Counted from the stretch's first letter, positions 1 through 7,856 are shown. The stretch is DNA of 12,000 nucleotides from CBFCZU01 sp965602635 (GCA_965602635.1 CBFCZU010000133.1:1-12000), one strand, 5' to 3'. Notes: generated by a model not told the origin, from the sequence alone. Translations and numbers: made by a program.

Positions 1-2486
1 ATCGGTTGAACGTCCAGAGGGTAGTGCACCGTGCGGGGGCCGGTATCGCCCGGCTGCGGATAGAGCGCCTGCACGGGATGGCCCATGGCCTGTGGACCAA
101 CGCGTCTCAAGTGGGGCGCCTTTCTGCGGAGCTCGTGGCACCCGATGCAGGACTTGCTCTCGCCGGGCATCAGGTTCAAGAACGTCCGCATCCGCTGCAA
201 CTCCATGTAGTTCTCATCCAGCGCCTGGAAGAACACGTTCTTCTTCGCCGGCACGGTGAAACAGGCCGACCCGTCGTCGCGAACCGTGGCGATGCCATGG
301 ACCTTTTTGACCGCGACATCGCCCCCGTAGCTTACCGCCGATGCCTGCATGCCCGCGCCATCGCCCTGCTTGCCCGCCCGCCAAGTATCGTACCAGGACA
401 GGTTCGTGGCCTCCATCACACGCACATACTTGACCCTTCCGCGCTCGATGCCCGTCATCCCCTGGTACACGTCGAGCATGAAGATCGTGGCCAGCCCTTG
501 CTCTCCCGTGTCGCCGTCGCCTGTCTCGTCGGGGTCGGCAACGGGACTGATCGCCGTGGGCCTGCGGCGCGGCCGGAGCGGCGTTGGCTGGTAGCAGGAC
601 AGATACGGGTCCCGATAGAGCTCGGCCCGGTTGCCCCACGCGTCGAGCACGTAGATCCCGTAGCCCGCCCCTTCCTTGTGCTTGACGCCGGGACTGTGAG
701 AGACGAGGAAGAACTTCTCCGAGAATGGGTAAGGCTCCCTGAAGGAGCCGTGCTTCCGGGTCATGGGATACAGACCCGGATAGCTGATCTCGGGCGTGAT
801 GTTCGTCATCCCCTCGGCGGTGCGGCGGTTCCAGCGATTGTCGACAAGTATCACCGGACCGGCTAGCCCCCCGTGGTGTCCCGCCCCAACCGTCACAATC
901 CGGGGGCTGCCCGGGATGCTGCGCGCGTTGATCATCGCGGCCGGACGGACAAGCATGTTCTTATACACGTGGTCCGAGCCGCTGCCGTCGGGACGTATCG
1001 ACCAGAGGCTCTGCGCGTTGCCGAAGCCCTTGTCGATATACTCCCATCGCATGTAGATCACCCGGCCGTCGCTCATCACACAAGGGTTGATCTCGTTGAC
1101 CTGGCCGCTCGAGATACAGCGAATATTCTTGCCGTCGGCGTCCATGACGTGCAACGTCGTTACCGTTGCGGGGAAACAGAGGACCGACCGCTGGGAGCGC
1201 GTGGAAGCGAACATGATCTTGCCGTTGGGCAGATAGACCGGGTCAATGTCGTCGAACCCACCCCCGCAGAAAACGCCTTTGTAGCGCCGAATGGTCTCCG
1301 CCTCGTCGTCTCCCCCGAAGGTGAGCTGTCGCAGGCTGTTGCCGCCTGCCCTGCGCCCGGCAGCAGGGTCGATGTCGATTTCGTAGATGCGGAACTGCTT
1401 GCCCTCCTTGCTGTGAGAAAACACGACCTTGGTGGCGTCGAACGACAGGTCGAACCGGCCGAACACCCCACGGCTCAGCTCTGGCACCAGCTCGACAACT
1501 TCGCCCTCCGGGGACACCGGCGAGAGGACGCAGAGATTGCCGCCCGGATTGCCGTGTTGGAGGTGCCCGGTGTAGATGCTCGAGCCGCGGTGCTTCCGCG
1601 TGACGAACAAGAGTCTGTCGAACCTCAACGCCGGATGCGCCAGCATGGCCCGGTGCCGCAGGGCCAGCAATGCGTTCTCTATCTCCTCCTTGTGCTCCGG
1701 CGTGCCGTCCTCGGCCGCGCGCTGCTTGGCTTCCAGCGCGGCCAGTTGCTTCAGGTACTGCGGGCCCTTGGGATACAGCGGGCCGAACACCCCGGTCGTG
1801 TCCTCGATGGCCAGCCGCAGGGCCGCCACGTTGACGCTGCCCGGAGGCATGAAGGCGGTGCGGTACCGTGGCGGAATCCGCCGGATGTCCACTTTGCGGT
1901 GACGCGGCTTGTAGCCCTTTGGGAACCCCACCGGCGACTCGATCCGGATCTCGACCAGGTTGGGCGGCGGCCCGTTCCGCGTGAACTTCAGGGTGTGCTT
2001 GCCCTCGGTCGCAGGGAACTTGCATGCCTCCTCCCACTGCGCGCCGTGCATCTCCCACGTGCGGACCGGCAACCCCTCGTGCACGTTGGGATGGCGGTCC
2101 ATATAGGGCGGTGCGTTGTTGGTCTGCTCGCCGCAACACGTGCCCACACGCCGGGCGTCAAGCCACACCTCCAGGGCGCGCACCCCGGGCGACGCGTAGC
2201 GCAAGCGAAGCGTGTAGGTGGCGGTGACGGGGAAGTCGACGTCGTATTCGGCCACCCACGGCAGCCCGTTCCCGCCGGTCAGCATGAGTCCGGGGTACGT
2301 GTCGCGGTAGTCGCCGTACAGGGCCGGATTCGCGCAGACCTTGGCATTGCCGCGGTCGAATTCCCAGCACGACATCCGGATCGATCCGGCCGGTTTCGCC
2401 TCGGCCCAGGCCGCGGCGAACGCCACGGCGAACACGAGAAGCGTCAAGCGGCGACGCCGCCACGGAAGGCGCGATCCCATCCTCAT
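1..2486 (-). CDS. HzsA-like secreted cytochrome c / beta-propeller protein, paralog A (3' end off left edge)
   Basis: 828 codons are in the window and the frame stays open to the left edge, so the stop codon is outside. ATG at 2486 is preceded by GAGG (2493-2496) six bases upstream; an in-frame ATG at 2480 is the alternative. Residues 1-30 form an Arg-rich signal peptide (WRRRR, then a hydrophobic core, AWAEA|K). Residues about 31-215 are one beta-sandwich domain resembling carbohydrate-binding modules (FDRGNAK, EYDVDFPVTATYTL, GKHTLKFTRNG), with vicinal C117-C118. From MLAHPAL (about 281) it matches paralogs B and C: TolB-like strands (FDDIDPVYLPNGKIMFASTR), RWEYIDKGFGN, then CIGCHE with C780, C783 and H784. 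The family seen elsewhere carries the HzsA middle domain. The window ends at VHYPLDVQP, just where paralogs B and C go on to PILDKHC and a second CXXCH. The role is probably electron transfer or redox chemistry outside the cytoplasm; the substrate is unknown. It diverges from the propeller lipoprotein gene. Confidence 0.88.
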   Translation of the reverse strand, partial: MRMGSRLPWRRRRLTLLVFAVAFAAAWAEAKPAGSIRMSCWEFDRGNAKVCANPALYGDYRDTYPGLMLTGGNGLPWVAEYDVDFPVTATYTLRLRYASPGVRALEVWLDARRVGTCCGEQTNNAPPYMDRHPNVHEGLPVRTWEMHGAQWEEACKFPATEGKHTLKFTRNGPPPNLVEIRIESPVGFPKGYKPRHRKVDIRRIPPRYRTAFMPPGSVNVAALRLAIEDTTGVFGPLYPKGPQYLKQLAALEAKQRAAEDGTPEHKEEIENALLALRHRAMLAHPALRFDRLLFVTRKHRGSSIYTGHLQHGNPGGNLCVLSPVSPEGEVVELVPELSRGVFGRFDLSFDATKVVFSHSKEGKQFRIYEIDIDPAAGRRAGGNSLRQLTFGGDDEAETIRRYKGVFCGGGFDDIDPVYLPNGKIMFASTRSQRSVLCFPATVTTLHVMDADGKNIRCISSGQVNEINPCVMSDGRVIYMRWEYIDKGFGNAQSLWSIRPDGSGSDHVYKNMLVRPAAMINARSIPGSPRIVTVGAGHHGGLAGPVILVDNRWNRRTAEGMTNITPEISYPGLYPMTRKHGSFREPYPFSEKFFLVSHSPGVKHKEGAGYGIYVLDAWGNRAELYRDPYLSCYQPTPLRPRRRPTAISPVADPDETGDGDTGEQGLATIFMLDVYQGMTGIERGRVKYVRVMEATNLSWYDTWRAGKQGDGAGMQASAVSYGGDVAVKKVHGIATVRDDGSACFTVPAKKNVFFQALDENYMELQRMRTFLNLMPGESKSCIGCHELRRKAPHLRRVGPQAMGHPVQALYPQPGDTGPRTVHYPLDVQP

Positions 2487-2508
2487 CGCAAGCCTCGCTG
2501 GAAGGAGA
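2483..2508 (-). promoter_or_regulatory. Conserved translation-initiation block of paralog A
   Basis: On the minus strand a pyrimidine run (TCTCCTTCCAG) is followed by the ribosome binding site (CGAGG), the spacer CTTGCG and ATGA. The same 26 bases, with two differences, precede and include the start of paralog B at 7359-7384. The pyrimidine run can pair weakly with the purine-rich ribosome binding site. Identity at a non-coding site suggests either recent shared ancestry or shared translational control. Confidence 0.6.
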
Positions 2509-2514
2509 GGAGGA

Positions 2515-2540
2515 CGCGGTTGCTCCTCCGCAACACCGCG
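2515..2540 (-). promoter_or_regulatory. Leader hairpin with purine loop upstream of paralog A
   Basis: On the plus strand CGCGGTTGC (2515-2523) and GCAAC..CGCG (2530-2540) are complementary except for a two-base bulge. The six-base loop reads GGAGGA in the paralog A transcript. The stem lies between the predicted -10 (2545-2550) and the start codon. A downstream pyrimidine run (CCTCCTCTCC) could pair with either the loop or the ribosome binding site. Structure is inferred by eye. Confidence 0.4.
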
Positions 2541-2549
2541 CGCTATTAT
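2520..2549 (+). promoter_or_regulatory. Divergent promoter candidate for the propeller lipoprotein gene
   Basis: On the plus strand TTGCTC (2520-2525), an 18 bp spacer and TATTAT (2544-2549) form a plausible promoter. Its -10 shares bases with the paralog A -10 on the opposite strand, so the two genes may compete for or share RNA polymerase. The leader would be about 85 nt. The call is weaker than the minus-strand promoter because the -35 is poor. Confidence 0.35.
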
Positions 2550-2573
2550 AGGCTCCTCTTGCCGCCACGGCAA
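2545..2573 (-). promoter_or_regulatory. Sigma70-like promoter candidate for paralog A
   Basis: Read on the minus strand: TTGCCG (2568-2573, four of six consensus bases), a 17 bp spacer, and a perfect TATAAT (2545-2550). The -10 is 58 bases from the ATG. The same layout and CCTATAAT string occur upstream of paralog B, which strengthens both calls. Confidence 0.6.
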
Positions 2574-2574
2574 G
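2558..2574. repeat. Perfect 7 bp inverted repeat, possible operator
   Basis: CTTGCCG-CCA-CGGCAAG is a perfect dyad with a 3 bp centre. It covers the predicted -35 of paralog A and lies within the predicted leader of the propeller gene, so it could be a regulator site or an RNA hairpin. No regulator gene is in the window. Confidence 0.45.
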
Positions 2575-2627
2575 GGCTCTCTTCGCCGTCGTCCGCTTCA
2601 GGGTGCACATCGAGGAGCCCCCGTCAG

Positions 2628-2632
2628 AGGAG
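2628..2632 (+). promoter_or_regulatory. Ribosome binding site that decides the propeller gene start
   Basis: AGGAG ends seven bases before ATG 2640. The earlier in-frame ATG at 2634 would leave only one base between AGGAG and the start, so 2640 is preferred. Confidence 0.6.
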
Positions 2633-2639
2633 AATGGCC

Positions 2640-3953
2640 ATGGGTCTGAGATCGACGTCGCTCCTGGCGTGCCTGGGGCTTGTGCTTGCCGCCGTGCTCG
2701 CGTGTGAGGCCGCCGAGCCCGCCGGCGCCAAGGAGGCGGCCGGATGGCCCCAGTGGCGCGGGCCAAACCGAGACGGCAAGTCGCCCGACACGGGGTTGCT
2801 GAAGAGCTGGCCGGCCGACGAGCCGAAGCTGGTCTGGAAGGTCACAGGAATCGGGCAGGGATTCTCCAACGTGTCCCTTGGCGGCGGCCTGATCTACACC
2901 ACCGGGCGCAAGCAGGTCGGGAACCCCTCGAAGCTGCCTCCGGCAAAGCACGTATACCAGCGCCCGGGCAAGCGTCTGTACCTGTTCGCCATCGACATGC
3001 AGGGCAAGTACACGTGGGTCAGGGACATCACCAAGGCCTACCTGGGCTTCTACAAGGGGGCGCGCGCCACGCCCACGTACGACAACGGTTACTTGTACCT
3101 GCTAACCGGTACCGGCGAGATCGGATGCTACGACGCAGAGAACGGAGATGCGAAGTGGAAGCGGGATTTCAAGGAGTTCAACGCAGCTATACCTAAAGGT
3201 ATTCACAGGTTTGGATTCAGCGAGTCGGTGCTCATCGTCGACGACCTGGCGGTAGTCTCACCGGGCGGCGATTGCTTCATGGTGGCGCTCGACAAGGCCA
3301 CCGGCAGAACGGTATGGCAGTCGGGCAAATACGCCGCGGCTGAACACAGTTCAGCTATCCATGTCGTGTACCAGGACGTTCCCATGATCATCAACGGCTC
3401 CCGCAAGGGCCTTGTCTGTGTTCACGCGAAAACCGGGAAGATCCTCTGGACCCAGGAATTCGCCCCGAAAAACATCGCCAATGTCCCCACTCCAGCGTTC
3501 TCGGACGGCTACGTCTTCTGGGCGGTGGGCTATGGCAAGGGCGGAATCTGCATGAAGCTGTCGGTCTCGGGGAAGAAAGTGACGGCTAAAGAGGCCTGGC
3601 GGACCGAAGACATGGACTGTCACGTCGGCGGATACGTGATCCACGACGGTCACATCTACGGCAATCACAAGAACGGGTGGACGTGCCTGGACCTCAAGAC
3701 CGGCGCGAAGAAGTGGTTCGGCAAGGGGGTGGGCAAGGGCTCGCTTTGCTACGCCGACGGCATGCTGTACCTATACGCCGAAAAGGACGGCAAGGCGGGG
3801 CTAGCCACTTGCTCTCCCGATGGCCTGGAGATGAAGGGCACCCTCAGTGTTCACGGAAGCCAGCAGAGCTGGGCGCACCCGGTGGTCGTCGGCGGAAGGC
3901 TCTACCTGCGATACGACGACAACCTCTACTGCTTCAACGTGAAGGCGCCATAG
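2640..3953 (+). CDS. PQQ-like (BamB-type) beta-propeller lipoprotein
   Basis: 437 aa. It starts with a lipoprotein signal: hydrophobic core LLACLGLVLAAVLAC with C22 as the likely lipidated cysteine. Next comes the signature WPQWRGPNRDG (36-46) and LLKSWP, common in planctomycete PQQ-like propeller proteins. Blade motifs of the form D..TG...W recur (CYDAENGDAKW, ALDKATGRTVW, CVHAKTGKILW, CLDLKTGAKKW), and the protein ends SWAHPVVVGGRLYLR..DNLYCF, a complete family C-terminus. These proteins are usually annotated as BamB-like, but the fold alone does not show PQQ binding or enzyme activity. A surface or periplasmic scaffold or binding role is likely. The in-frame sequence upstream of 2640 back to 873 is open only because it lies antisense to paralog A. 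The gene diverges from paralog A and its last 20 bp overlap the 3' end of paralog B. Confidence 0.9.
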   Translation: MGLRSTSLLACLGLVLAAVLACEAAEPAGAKEAAGWPQWRGPNRDGKSPDTGLLKSWPADEPKLVWKVTGIGQGFSNVSLGGGLIYTTGRKQVGNPSKLPPAKHVYQRPGKRLYLFAIDMQGKYTWVRDITKAYLGFYKGARATPTYDNGYLYLLTGTGEIGCYDAENGDAKWKRDFKEFNAAIPKGIHRFGFSESVLIVDDLAVVSPGGDCFMVALDKATGRTVWQSGKYAAAEHSSAIHVVYQDVPMIINGSRKGLVCVHAKTGKILWTQEFAPKNIANVPTPAFSDGYVFWAVGYGKGGICMKLSVSGKKVTAKEAWRTEDMDCHVGGYVIHDGHIYGNHKNGWTCLDLKTGAKKWFGKGVGKGSLCYADGMLYLYAEKDGKAGLATCSPDGLEMKGTLSVHGSQQSWAHPVVVGGRLYLRYDDNLYCFNVKAP

Positions 3954-6900
3954 CGCTCACAGATCCCTGAGCCAACGGCGGCAGGCGGAAGTCGGGATCG
4001 TCTTTGTACTTGATGTCCCGCTTGCCCCGGTAGGTGCCGTAGAACGGGACGTTGGCATCGATCCAGGTGACGATCCTGACGAACTCCTCGCGCGTGAGAT
4101 TCGCTTTGCAGGGATCCTTGCGGATCCGGCCGACGAGTTGGCTGAGGGGGGAGCCGATGGTCAGAGGCGGCACAGGCCGGAAGCCCGACCTGCCGTAGCG
4201 ACAATCCCTGAAACTGACCAGGCCCCTGCCGACGAGGCTCTCGTAGGAGCGGCTCCACGTCGTCGTCCACTCGCCCGAAAGATCGAGGCGGCCCTTGGGC
4301 TTGTCCCCGCCATGGCAGCCGACGCAGTGCTTGTCGAGGATCGGTTGCACGTCCGCGGCGTAGTGGACCATGCGAGGCCCCGTATCGCCCGGCTGGGGCG
4401 ATAGCGCTTGCGGGGGTTGGCGCAGGGCCTTGGCGAGCTTGTAGTGGGGCGCCTTGCTGCGCGCCTCGTGGCACCCGATGCAAGACCTGTGCTCGCCCGG
4501 CATCAGGTTGATGAATGTGGGCATGTGCTGCAACGTCATGAAATCCTCATCCAGCGCCTGGAAGAAGACGTTCTCTTCGGCCGGCACCGTGAAGCAGGCC
4601 GAGCCGTCTTCGTGGACCGTCGCAATGCCATAGACCTTCTTGCGATGGACGTTCCCTGCCAGGCCGATCCGGAAGACGCCGTTCTCCTGCCAGGGCCACG
4701 GCAGGACCCCCATCACCCGCAGGTACTTGACCCGCCCGCGCTCGATGCCCGTCATCCCCTCGTACACGTCCTGGACAAACAGCGTCCCCCTCTTCTCTTG
4801 CTTCGCGTCGGCCGTGTGGACCGGGGCAATCTCCATGGGCTTGCGGCGCGGCCGAAGCGGCGTCGGCTGGAAGCAGGAGATCTCGGGGTCCCCATAGAGC
4901 AGCGCGCGGTTGCCCCACCCGTCGAGCACGTAGAGCCCATAGCCCTTCTTCTTCCCTCTCGGGCCTGGGCTGTGTGAGACGAGATAGAACGTCTCCGAGA
5001 ATGGCCACGGCTCCCTGAAGAAGCCCATGTCCCAGGTGGCCTGGCTCATGCACGGGTAGGCGATCTCGGGCGTGATGCAGGTCATGGCCTCGGGATCGCG
5101 TCGGGTGATGAGACTGTCGACCAGCACGACGGGGCCTCCCGCCCGCCCTCCGCAATGCGGCGCCCCGACCGTCACGATCCGCCGGCTGCCCGGGATGTTG
5201 CGGGCATTCAGTAACTGGGCAGGCCGGATGACGCTGTTCTTGTAGAGGTGGTCCACGCCGCTGCCGTCTTGACGCACCGTCCAGAGGCTCTGGCCGTTGC
5301 CCAGCCCCTTGTCCACGTACTCCCAGCGCGTGTAGACGACGCGGCCGTCGTCGAGCAAGACGGGGTCGATCTCGTTGAGCGGGCCGGCTGAGAGACGGCG
5401 CATGTTCTTGCCGTCGCCATCCATGATGTACAAAGTGGTGACGATGGAGGGATTGCAGAAGACCCGCCGCATCGAACGGGTGGACGTGAACATGATCTTG
5501 CCGTTGGGCAGATAGCAGGGGTCCATGTCGTCGAAGCCGCGCTCGATCCCGCATCCCTGCTTCCCGTATCGCTGGATGGCTTCGGCCTCGTCGTCGCTGC
5601 CGAAGGTGAGCTGCCGCAGACTGCCTGGCACCATCACCCCCGCCGACGGGTCGATGTCGATCTCGTAGACGCGGAAGGGCTTGTCCTTCCTCTTGTAGCC
5701 GAAGGCCACTTTCTTCGCGTCGAACGACAGGTCGAACCGGCTGAATATCCCGCCGTCGAGCTCCGGCACGAGGTTGGTGACCTTGCCGTCGGGCGCCACG
5801 GGAGAAAGCACGCAGAGACTGCCGCCCTCCTTGTTGGCCTTGGAATCCTGGTAGGTGTTGAATGTGAAAGGCGTTCGCTTGACGAACAGAAGCTTGTCGA
5901 ACTTTAGCGCCGGATGAGCCAGCATGGCCCGGCGGCGCAGCACCGCGAGCGCGCCCTCGATCTTCTGTTGCTCCTCGGCCGGGGAGTCCTCAGCGGCCCG
6001 CTGTTTGGCCTCCAGCTCGGCCAACTGCTTCAGGTACTGCGGCCCGCCGGGATACCGCGGGCCGGAGGTCTTGATTGTATCCTCGATGGCCAGCCGCAGG
6101 GCCGGCACGTTGACGGCGTCGGGAGGCAGGAACACGCTGCGCTGCACGACCGGTACCCTGTCGAGGTGCCGCACCTTCCGGGGAGGCTGCTTCCAGCCCT
6201 TGGGGAAAGCCGTCGACGTGTCCAGACGCAGGGCCACCAGGTGGGGCAGCGGACCGCGACGCGCGAGCTTCAGCGTGTGCTTGCCCTTGCTGATCGACAG
6301 CTTGACCAGCTTTCCTCGCTTGGAGAGCCCTTCCCACGTCTTGACCGCGCCGCTGCTGTTCCAGGTGAATCGGACCGTCTGCTCGAAGGGCGCCGACCCG
6401 AAGGTGATGCCCGTGCAGGACCAGCCCATGCTCTGGCCGTCGAGGAAGACCTCGGTCGGCCGCGCGTCGGCCGCTGCGTATTTGACATAGAGCGTGTACG
6501 CCGCGGCAACGGGGAAGTCGATGTCGTATTCCACCACCCCCTCTCCCGGCTCCCGCGGTCTGCTGCCCACCAGCGGACCGGCGTCGGCATACTGGTCGGG
6601 GCTCCCATAGATCCGGGCATTGCCGCGATCGAACGTCCAGGCGGGGATTGTCAGCGAGCCGGCGGCCTTCGGTCGGGACGCCTCCTCGACGGGTCCGAGG
6701 CCGACGTCGCTCGGGCGCTCGAAGGCCTTGCGATATGCGGCCGGGATGCTGTCGAGATCCCGCACGGTGTACTGAGGTGGCTTCCAACCCTCCGGGAAGG
6801 CCGTCGGCGTGTCCAGACGCAGCGCCACCAGGTGAGGCAGCGGCCCGCGGCGGGCCAGCTTCACCGTATGTGTCCCCTTGGTGGCCTCCAGCTCGATGAG

Positions 6901-7362
6901 CCGTCCCCACTGGTTCCTGACGCCTTCCCACTTCGCGCCGCTGCTGTTCCATGTGAGCGTGTCCGGCTTCTCAGGGGACGCCGAGCCGAAGGTCACGCCA
7001 TGGCAGCACTTGGCCACGTTCTGGTTGTCGAAGAAGACGTACACCGGCCGGGCCTCGGCCGCCGCGTAACGAACCTGAAGTGTGTACTTGGCGGTCACGG
7101 GGACGTCGATGTCGTACTCGACCGTCCAACCCCAGGGCCGCCGGGGCCCGCTGCCCACCACCGGTCCGGCATCGGCATACTGGTCCGGATTCGCATGGAC
7201 CCGGGCATTGCCGCGAGCGAACGACCAGGCGGGAATCACCAGCGATCCGGCTTCAGCCCGAGCCACCGGGAACGCCGGGCGCCAAACAGCAAGGCACGCT
7301 GCGGCAAGCACGATCGACGCCAACCGGCGGAATCGCCGCGACACGCGCGATTCAATCGTCAT
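3934..7362 (-). CDS. HzsA-like diheme cytochrome / beta-propeller protein with duplicated N-terminal domain, paralog B
   Basis: 1142 aa, complete. ATG 7362 has GGGAG seven bases upstream. Residues 1-38 are a signal peptide (RRFRRLASIVLAAACLAV, then ARAEA|GS); C23 is only a poor lipobox match. Two beta-sandwich copies follow (about 40-207 and 236-404), sharing IPAW.F.RGNAR, VEYDID.PV..YTL and LARRGPLPHLVALRLDT. A helical linker (440-480) leads to MLAHPALKFD and a TolB-like/HzsA-like propeller and middle region (FDDMDPCYLPNGKIMFTSTR 611-630; NEIDPVLLDDGRVVYTRWEY about 663-682). CIGCHE (C961, C964, H965) and CVGCHGG (C1013, C1016, H1017) are c-type heme motifs; the second sits in a PSCyt1-like context (PILDKHC...KGRLDLSG). 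The C-terminus FRLPPLA is shared with paralog C. It is probably secreted or periplasmic and able to transfer electrons; the substrate is unknown. It appears to be a single-gene unit with its own promoter. Confidence 0.92.
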   Translation of the reverse strand: MTIESRVSRRFRRLASIVLAAACLAVWRPAFPVARAEAGSLVIPAWSFARGNARVHANPDQYADAGPVVGSGPRRPWGWTVEYDIDVPVTAKYTLQVRYAAAEARPVYVFFDNQNVAKCCHGVTFGSASPEKPDTLTWNSSGAKWEGVRNQWGRLIELEATKGTHTVKLARRGPLPHLVALRLDTPTAFPEGWKPPQYTVRDLDSIPAAYRKAFERPSDVGLGPVEEASRPKAAGSLTIPAWTFDRGNARIYGSPDQYADAGPLVGSRPREPGEGVVEYDIDFPVAAAYTLYVKYAAADARPTEVFLDGQSMGWSCTGITFGSAPFEQTVRFTWNSSGAVKTWEGLSKRGKLVKLSISKGKHTLKLARRGPLPHLVALRLDTSTAFPKGWKQPPRKVRHLDRVPVVQRSVFLPPDAVNVPALRLAIEDTIKTSGPRYPGGPQYLKQLAELEAKQRAAEDSPAEEQQKIEGALAVLRRRAMLAHPALKFDKLLFVKRTPFTFNTYQDSKANKEGGSLCVLSPVAPDGKVTNLVPELDGGIFSRFDLSFDAKKVAFGYKRKDKPFRVYEIDIDPSAGVMVPGSLRQLTFGSDDEAEAIQRYGKQGCGIERGFDDMDPCYLPNGKIMFTSTRSMRRVFCNPSIVTTLYIMDGDGKNMRRLSAGPLNEIDPVLLDDGRVVYTRWEYVDKGLGNGQSLWTVRQDGSGVDHLYKNSVIRPAQLLNARNIPGSRRIVTVGAPHCGGRAGGPVVLVDSLITRRDPEAMTCITPEIAYPCMSQATWDMGFFREPWPFSETFYLVSHSPGPRGKKKGYGLYVLDGWGNRALLYGDPEISCFQPTPLRPRRKPMEIAPVHTADAKQEKRGTLFVQDVYEGMTGIERGRVKYLRVMGVLPWPWQENGVFRIGLAGNVHRKKVYGIATVHEDGSACFTVPAEENVFFQALDEDFMTLQHMPTFINLMPGEHRSCIGCHEARSKAPHYKLAKALRQPPQALSPQPGDTGPRMVHYAADVQPILDKHCVGCHGGDKPKGRLDLSGEWTTTWSRSYESLVGRGLVSFRDCRYGRSGFRPVPPLTIGSPLSQLVGRIRKDPCKANLTREEFVRIVTWIDANVPFYGTYRGKRDIKYKDDPDFRLPPLAQGSVSAMAPSR
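6151..7245 (-). repeat. Tandem duplication of the N-terminal beta-sandwich domain in paralog B
   Basis: Copy 1 is encoded at 6742-7245 and copy 2 at 6151-6657, with a period of 588 bp (196 residues). A 71-base stretch around the LVALRLDT segment matches at about 61 positions by eye, so the duplication is fairly recent or under strong constraint. Paralog A has one copy, and the offset of its MLAHPAL motif (281 against 480) equals about one repeat. The fold resembles carbohydrate-binding or galactose-binding-like modules; that assignment is inferred from the strand pattern. Confidence 0.8.
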
Positions 7363-7384
7363 CGCAAGTCTCCCTGGAAGGAGA
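7359..7384 (-). promoter_or_regulatory. Conserved translation-initiation block of paralog B
   Basis: Minus strand: TCTCCTTCCAG, ribosome binding site GGGAG, spacer ACTTGCG, then ATGA. It differs from the block in front of paralog A at two of 26 positions. CTCC and GGAG within it form a four-base stem with a six-base loop that would cover the ribosome binding site. Confidence 0.6.
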
Positions 7385-7415
7385 TGGCAGTTGCTTGTCT
7401 CGGATGCCGAATGTC

Positions 7416-7444
7416 ATTATAGGTACATCTCGGGGTTGGAGCAA
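7416..7444 (-). promoter_or_regulatory. Sigma70-like promoter candidate for paralog B
   Basis: Minus strand: TTGCTC (7439-7444), a 17 bp spacer and a perfect TATAAT (7416-7421), 53 bases before the ATG. Spacer length, the CCTATAAT string and the distance to the gene resemble the paralog A promoter. A small dyad TCGG-ATG-CCGA (7400-7410) follows the -10 in the leader. Confidence 0.55.
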
Positions 7445-7688
7445 GCACTCTTCTGGCTCTCCGTCATCCCGTTACGCCTCGTAGCTCTTCTGCCGCTCAT
7501 CGCTCAGTCCTCTTGTGGCCGGGCCTGATCGAGATGCCACGGCCGGTGTCGGCCCGATCGGCGTACCTGCGGCGTGAGGGTGACCTCCGCCTCCAGACAC
7601 GAGCACAGCATGAGTTGGGCACCGGATCGCGCGAGTTCCTCGGCCGGGTCGCCGCGAAGGGCCCCCAGCTCCAGGCCGAGATCCCCGC

Positions 7689-7717
7689 TTGCGATCACGC
7701 GCGGCTTCCGATACGAT
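7689..7717 (+). promoter_or_regulatory. Weak promoter candidate for sialidase and esterase
   Basis: TTGCGA (7689-7694), a 17 bp spacer and TACGAT (7712-7717), each matching four of six consensus bases. The leader would be about 150 nt. Chance matches of this quality are common. Confidence 0.2.
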
Positions 7718-7856
7718 CCAGACACGAGGCGCCCCCTGTCGGCTGTCGGGCTTGTCCGACTGCAAGCCCGCTGGTTCTTGCCACCATCAGCCTTGGCGTT
7801 GCCTCGCCTTCCTCTCCACCCATTGTGGGACGCAGCCATGGCTGGCCCTGCGCAGC

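Noticed and set aside
873..2639. Long plus-strand open frame reading into the propeller lipoprotein
   Set aside because: It is antisense to paralog A, has no recognisable domains, and the lipoprotein signal with a good ribosome binding site begins at 2640.
5914..7422. 502-codon plus-strand frame opposite paralog B
   Set aside because: Arg/Gly/Pro-rich shadow translation in high-GC DNA; the minus strand encodes clear domains and heme motifs.
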